Shown here: one piece after another, positions 58,501 through 64,000 of the stretch
Layout of the letters: each line of letters opens with the position of its first letter
Position numbering within the stretch: the stretch's first letter is position 1
Assembly (NCBI GenBank): GCA_040954595.2
Contig: CM082598.2
Location: forward strand, 3,038,001-3,102,000
From: Balanoglossus misakiensis
Lineage: Eukaryota; Hemichordata
DNA length: 64,000 nt
Direction of reading: 5' to 3'
Program-made: the position numbers and the translations under genes
Notes under the pieces: generated by a model
The model's input: only the letters and a program-made list of their open reading frames with translations
Databases searched by the model: none
Told to the model about the DNA's origin: nothing

Positions 58501-61500
58501 TGTATAACATTTGACCCAAATCAATATCAATCCGCTGCTTGAAACCTCCCAAATATTGCCAAAATACAGCACTGATGTATTAACATCACTAAGGTAAACC
58601 TCACTCTTGGCTAGACATATCTAGAATAAAATACATGTAAAATATTCCCACGCACCAAATACAATACAGATATTCATTTGGGCCTATTTTAGGCACTACT
58701 TTCCTCTCTTGACCGCACGCGTTTGAAAGTAATGGCGGCGGTGTGTGGCCATCGTTTGTTCGTAAGTTATTTTCTCCGGTGTTAAAAGCAGACGCTGGGA
58801 AGATAACAACTTCCTGTTATTTGTTATAAAAGTTGGCAACTAAACGCTACTATTCGACACGTTGTTACTTTTCAGAACAATGTGTACACCGGCCGACGCC
58901 GGAGTCTCATCGAAGATGCCCGAATGGCCTCGATTGACCTGACCTCCTTGCCGAGCCCGACCGAAGATGACGTCTTTCACGAGTTTCAGGAGGACAGCAA
59001 AGATAAGACGTCAACAGAGAAACCGAGGAGTGTTAACATCACGTTTGGTTTGCCGAACGGCTGTCACGCTGCATCACTTGCCAAGACCCTGAAAATCTTT
59101 GAGGTAAGTCCAATTTCAGTTACTGTAATTATATATACATGTTTATATATATTTACATTGTATGTAAGTACATATACATGTATATAAGTATAGATGGCTG
59201 TATAGCCATCTAATTATTCTGGCAATGGACTGCCAGTGTCAGTATTTATGAAAAATCTTTACCCCTGAAACTGCACATGCGCGACTTTTCTGTTTATAAT
59301 ATAGTAACATCATCAGCATTGTTCCCTCAGTTTAGGGAGACCAGTACATGTTGCATCAAAGTAAATATGAAATTTGATAAAAATATTGATACAATTTTTG
59401 CCATGTTGTGCCGTGTCATGCAAAGTAACAACCACATTGTTCGCAATGATTTAAATTGTAGCAGCTACCCTTTGCACCAGAATAAATATGTCTGGCCTGT
59501 ATTTGTAAGGCGGCAATATTTCAAAGCGCCAACAGAGTGACCGTCAAAGATGGTACGTTGAAGTGCCACCTTTGGCGGCGTGGCGTCTGATTCGAGTCCC
59601 GCACACTACAAGAACAAAGACCGTGGTTCAGCTCGGCAGTACGCTTAACGAGCGGAAATGCATTAATGGAGAATTCAAACAAAGTTTCATTCGACACTCC
59701 ACGGCAGATTGAAGTTCTGTACACATATATGAAAGCCGCCATGTTCTTTCCAAAACGGGATAGACTCCAACCTTTATCGGCTGCATCCGGGTCTCTTTTC
59801 ACATGCCAGTCGGCGTGTTTATTGTTACAGTTCTCTTTATGTCGTAAGACCTGTCTTTGTGACCAATATAGCTCCGCTGTTCTCGCGAAGGAAATGTCTG
59901 ATTAAGATTATTATTAGCAACATCGAGTCAAATGTAAAGCCCTGGGGGTATGACGTATGACGTGCGTATACTTAGCTTATGTATTCAAAAGAGCGAGGAA
60001 GCCTCTCATTATTGTTACTGCTTTATCCCACATCCGGGTATTTGTGCCGATACACGTGCACACTTGACAGTTGAAGGACCGACATTGGCCGCCATGTTCA
60101 AACGTTTTCCATCCATCTGTTGGTCTCTTTATTCCATTTATGCATGCAAATGTACCGGAAATAGACGTCACGTGCTTTGCTTGTAGTGTTTGTACATAGT
60201 TTGTGAGTTAACTGTTTTTTTTTTTCCTTCTGGATATTGTGACCAACACTTTTTACAGTGTTACATTATTGTTGATCATAGCTAAACCTCGATCGATGAG
60301 TAAGTAAGTGAGTGGGTGGATTGATGGATGGATGGATGGATGGGTGGTTGGATGGATTTGGTATTTGGTTGCCTTGGTGAATGAGTTCGTGAGTGAACGA
60401 CTAGATGTACGGATGAATAAATTAATGAATCACTGAATGAATGAATGAATGAATGAACGAACGAACGAATGCATGAATGAATGAATGAAACACCAGGGCT
60501 CTATCCAGACTAATTTCCAATGTCTTTAATTTTCCAGGATACGGGTACAAAGTTGTTACATATCGAGTCGAGACCTTCCAAGACAAAGGACAATGGACAC
60601 GAATACTACATCAGATGCGAAAGCAAGCAGAACACCTTCAAGAATCTCTCGGCGTCACTAAAGGATGTTGTCAACGATGTGGCCTTCCACGACGAGAGTA
60701 AAAGCAAACAGAAAGGTAACTTAGTTTGATATTAAAGGGGCATTAATGTGAATCCCAGGTGTGTTGCCTGCAAGATATGAGTCCACAGAAGCTGTAGCAG
60801 TTTGGTGAAGATTCAATTTAACGTGTGTTTATAAAACTCCGACCTTTATTTTATTTCATTTCAGAATTATGGTTTCCTAAGCATATATCGGAACTTGACA
60901 AGTGTACTCATTTGAATTCGCAGTTTGAACCGGATTTGGACTCAGAACATCCTGTAAGTATAATTCACAACTGAGATAGACTTGTGCTGTAGAGGGCACA
61001 ATATTTCATTCTACAAACTGTTTAATAAGTTTCAAAGATCGAACGACGTCACAAAATCTCTAGAATACTGTAATTTATTTATTTCTTGTCTTGAAGGGTT
61101 TCTCGGACAAAGAGTACAGGAGCCGAAGAAAGGAGATAACTCAAATAGCATTTAATTATAAATAGTAAGTACGAGAGAGAGAGAGAAATTGAGACAAACA
61201 GACAGAAAGACGCTGTCAGAAACAGAGAGACAGACGTACAAGGGCGCAAGTAGGAAACATTGTAAGACAGAACATGGCAACGAGTCTATGTGACATAGTT
61301 AACACTGTACCTTGCATGAATCTGCATTTGTTAAGTCAATTAAACTGTTAATATCATGTATAACTTAGCAACGGCCAATTTGCAGTAAGTACTCTCAAAA
61401 AGACCTGAGAAACCAAACCTGGATGATCACCGCCCTCACTGGCACAGCAAGCCTGTGGCCTTGGCCCTAGCGAAAGATTGTTGCAATATTGCTACTTATA

Positions 61501-64000
61501 ACTAAAATACGATACAATACAGCAATATATACAATACAAGCAATGTAATGCAATACACATAATACATATTTTTACATTTACAGTGGGCAACCAATTCCAA
61601 CTGTCGAATACACAGAAGATGAAGTAAAGACATGGTAGGTGTCAGTCATATACTGTCCAGTTAGCGTGAGATGCACCATCTGCACGTTGTATCTGTATCT
61701 ACAATTACTAAGGGTTTTACTGCGCCAAGCTGCGCCATATGCCCTTGATGACGTAATTTTCATTACTTTCTTCAGGAAAATTGTGTATCAAAGTCTGAAG
61801 GAACTCTATCCAAGTTTAGCGTGTAGTCAACACAATAAAGTCTTCAAATTACTGGAAGACAAAGGCATCTACAGGTACGTTCTCGTCGCCTCAAGTATGG
61901 GACAGATTTGCATATCAATGCATGTATCAGTCTCGGTTACCCAGACACCATTGCAAAAACTGGGCGGCCATCTTTAGCTTCCAGTTCTGAGCCCAACATT
62001 GTCTATATGAAGTTGGATGCAACATTTATTAATTATGTTCGTTTATGTGTTTACATTGTACAGTGATGAGAAGATACCCCAACTTGAAGATGTTTCCAAC
62101 TTTTTGAAACGTGAGTGTGGGAATCTTTTAGTTTATTTTGTTAATTAATTAATTGAATGAGTTTCCCATGTCCATCATTTACTTTCCATTCTTACCTTTT
62201 GGTTTGATACAACAGTTGATCAAATCTCAATCTCTCTCTCTCCAATTGTATTTTATTATAGAACAAACGGGCTTCCAGCTGCGACCTGTTGCGGGTCTGC
62301 TGTCTGCCAGGGATTTCCTGGCCAGCTTGGCCTTTCGTGTTTTCCAGTGCACCCAATACATCCGTCATTCCTCAGCGCCAATGCACACACCGGAACCGTA
62401 AGTCACGTGATTATGATCGATGGCGGTAATTACCAAAATATACAAAACACGCGGAAAAATAGAGCATCGCATGAAAATGTGTCGAAGGGTCACGTTTCTT
62501 CCTAATCTGTCCACAGAATGATTTTAAAATGATCGATCTAATTTCCTTTTTTCATTGCATACACACGGGGCACTTTAGATCATTTTCACTCGAGTGCTGA
62601 GACTTGATGAGGTGCGCACATGTCGCTCGCCAGCCATCAATTATGACGTCACCTTTCACAGTTAATGCGTTTTTCGCATTGGTTGATCTTAATCAACAGT
62701 GTCTGTAATTTTATTTCTCAACTCCTCTACAGAGACTGTTGCCACGAACTTCTTGGTCACGTGCCCATACTCGCCGATCCAAGCTTCGCCCAGTTTTCAC
62801 AGGCAAGTGTATATCTCGCAATATCTTTTTCCTCTTGATTAGTAGGACAAGACCATACATACATACATACATACATACATACATACATACATACATACAT
62901 ACATACATACATACATACATACATACATACATACATACATACATACATACATACATACATACATACATACATACATACATACATACATACATACATACAT
63001 ACATACATACATACATACATTTTTATCACAGTTTACTTATTCTTTCATATTTTTGCATTTTTTTATCGAAATTAGGAAATAGGTGTAGCGTCACTCGGTG
63101 TATCCGATGAAGATATCACAAAGCTGGCAACGGTGAGTACAGCACGCTGCTATCAACAAACAACAGATTAATTAGAATATTATTAATTTCCGGTTAGTGA
63201 AGCTTTGTGGCCTGATAGATGATTGTCGTCATCATCTGTCGGATTGTTAAGTTTGAAAGTGCGAGTGTGAGTGTGACTGTTTTCTCCGTGAGTGGCACTG
63301 TCGAATTCGATAATTCTCAACGTTCAGTGGCAATGGCGGCCAAATTTGCATAAGTAACAGTATATTTTTTATCCTCGGTGACGCTGTATTTCAGATGTTC
63401 TGTAACAAAGAGAGGGTAAATTGTGTTTTATTTCCGGTTCCCTTTCAGCTCTACTGGTTTAGCGTTGAGTTTGGACTGTGCATGCAGCAGGGAGAGATTC
63501 GGGCGTATGGAGCTGGGCTCTTGTCAGCATTTGGCGAACTGCAGGTAAGGTTTGAAGTCCAGGACTATTAAACATCACTTGTAAACGCTGTCATTTCTAC
63601 CACTGGCACTGCCAAGGCCACTTCCCGTCCATGAAGAAGACGCCCTCTGTAGTTTGAAATCAGCTTTCCTGCCATGTTGGGTTATATGAGATTCTAGACG
63701 GCAACAAACCTCGACTTCACCACCTGAAGTGGGTATCGGCATGGCACTGGCCATTTAATGAATCTTTAAGTTCAGAACAATACAAAATCAATTTCGTATC
63801 CCTTTCCCCACGATATCTTTTGCCACTGTGGCCACGCCTTTTCGGCATTTTCACGGACTCTCATAAATATTCAATGCTTGTGTTTTCTTAAAGTACGCCC
63901 TCTCGGATAAACCGGAACACCGGCCATTTGAACCAAGTACTACAGCCTTGCAGGAGTACCAAGACGAATCATATCAACCCGTTTATTTTGTCGCCGAGAG
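52597..64000 (+). CDS. TH: tyrosine 3-monooxygenase (tyrosine hydroxylase), 3' end beyond the window
   Basis: Thirteen exons join in phase: 52597-52665, 58876-59103, 60538-60715, 60865-60953, 61097-61164, 61584-61634, 61776-61874, 62064-62110, 62262-62397, 62733-62802, 63076-63132, 63449-63544, 63894 to the window edge (431 complete codons seen; about 107 of the usual 134 nt of the last exon). TH hydroxylates tyrosine to L-DOPA, the rate-limiting step of catecholamine synthesis. Exon 2 starts with the TH hallmark [11 protein letters not shown]33 corresponds to mammalian Ser40, a PKA site. An ACT domain follows (about residues 82-150, HIESRPSKT). The catalytic domain carries [23 protein letters not shown] with iron ligands H326 and H331, and E371. 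[11 protein letters not shown] and [19 protein letters not shown] separate it from PAH and TPH. The donor after exon 10 is GC (GCAAGT). Intron 1 is 6.2 kb. Exon 1 (23 codons, basic) is joined by promoter position and phase and is slightly less certain. Confidence 0.95.
52666..58875 (+). other. TH intron 1 (6.2 kb)
   Basis: No coding exon recognised. Contains a CG-dinucleotide run near 57298-57317. Short open frames have no domain. It is a natural place for TH enhancers, but I see no specific site to defend. Confidence 0.5.
60295..60490. repeat. degenerate (GATG)n / (GAAT)n tract
   Basis: Tetranucleotide-rich stretch in TH intron 2, just upstream of exon 3. Confidence 0.85.
62855..63020. repeat. 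(CATA)n microsatellite, about 41 units
   Basis: Uninterrupted tetranucleotide array that fills more than half of the short TH intron between exons 10 and 11 (62803-63075), the intron with the GC donor. Confidence 0.97.

Noticed and set aside
59520-59610. tRNA-like TTCGAGTCCCGC string
   Set aside because: No matching A box, acceptor stem or cloverleaf could be folded around it. No convincing tRNA or rRNA gene was seen anywhere in the window.
113-63020. CRISPR-like arrays among the tandem repeats
   Set aside because: All arrays are simple microsatellites or mobile-element subrepeats without unique spacers, in a eukaryotic genome.
58876-64000. Tryptophan hydroxylase as identity for the second hydroxylase
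   Set aside because: [22 protein letters not shown] and DCCHELLGH are TH-type; TPH has different residues at these positions.

Overview
The window is eukaryotic nuclear DNA from an animal. It has spliced genes with GT-AG introns (two of them GC-AG), long introns, TATA-type promoters, many microsatellites and many small inverted-repeat transposons. The gene set fits an invertebrate, most likely a deuterostome of hemichordate or cephalochordate type. It includes separate phenylalanine hydroxylase and tyrosine hydroxylase genes, a D-type bZIP factor, a BTB-BACK-Kelch gene and a secreted Reeler/ANATO protein. The exact phylum is an inference that I cannot settle from sequence alone.

Layout. 1-3.1 kb: a PIF/Harbinger-like MITE, then a plus-strand D-type bZIP gene (coding 2225-3094). 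3.5-10.3 kb: no supported gene, but a second Harbinger-like element with a nested foldback, and a 1.3-kb inverted repeat built around a Tigger-like MITE. 10.5-20.0 kb, minus strand: a 12-exon gene that I could join exon by exon into one 1,252-residue frame. It encodes a signal peptide, a Reeler domain, acidic linkers, twelve double-cysteine (ECM1/albumin-like) repeats, an RGD- and acid-rich tail and a C-terminal anaphylatoxin-like (ANATO) domain. 22.8-23.2 kb: a two-exon gene for an 81-residue secreted peptide.

24.2-39.0 kb, plus strand: a complete 12-exon phenylalanine hydroxylase gene (447 residues). 41.6-44.5 kb: a large foldback element with 1,101-bp arms that are almost identical and in full register. 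46.3-48.0 kb: a BTB-BACK-Kelch gene with a single coding exon. 52.6 kb to the window end: a tyrosine hydroxylase gene, 13 exons seen and the last one cut by the window edge.

How the genes relate. PAH and TH lie in tandem on the same strand. Their homologous exons have the same lengths (178, 89, 68, 136, 96 nt; 197 = 51+99+47; 127 = 70+57), which shows direct paralogy with a few intron gains or losses. PAH converts phenylalanine to tyrosine and TH converts tyrosine to DOPA, so the pair covers two consecutive steps toward catecholamines. The most novel-looking item is the Reeler/CC-repeat/ANATO protein. The most unusual DNA structure is the near-perfect palindrome between PAH and the Kelch gene.
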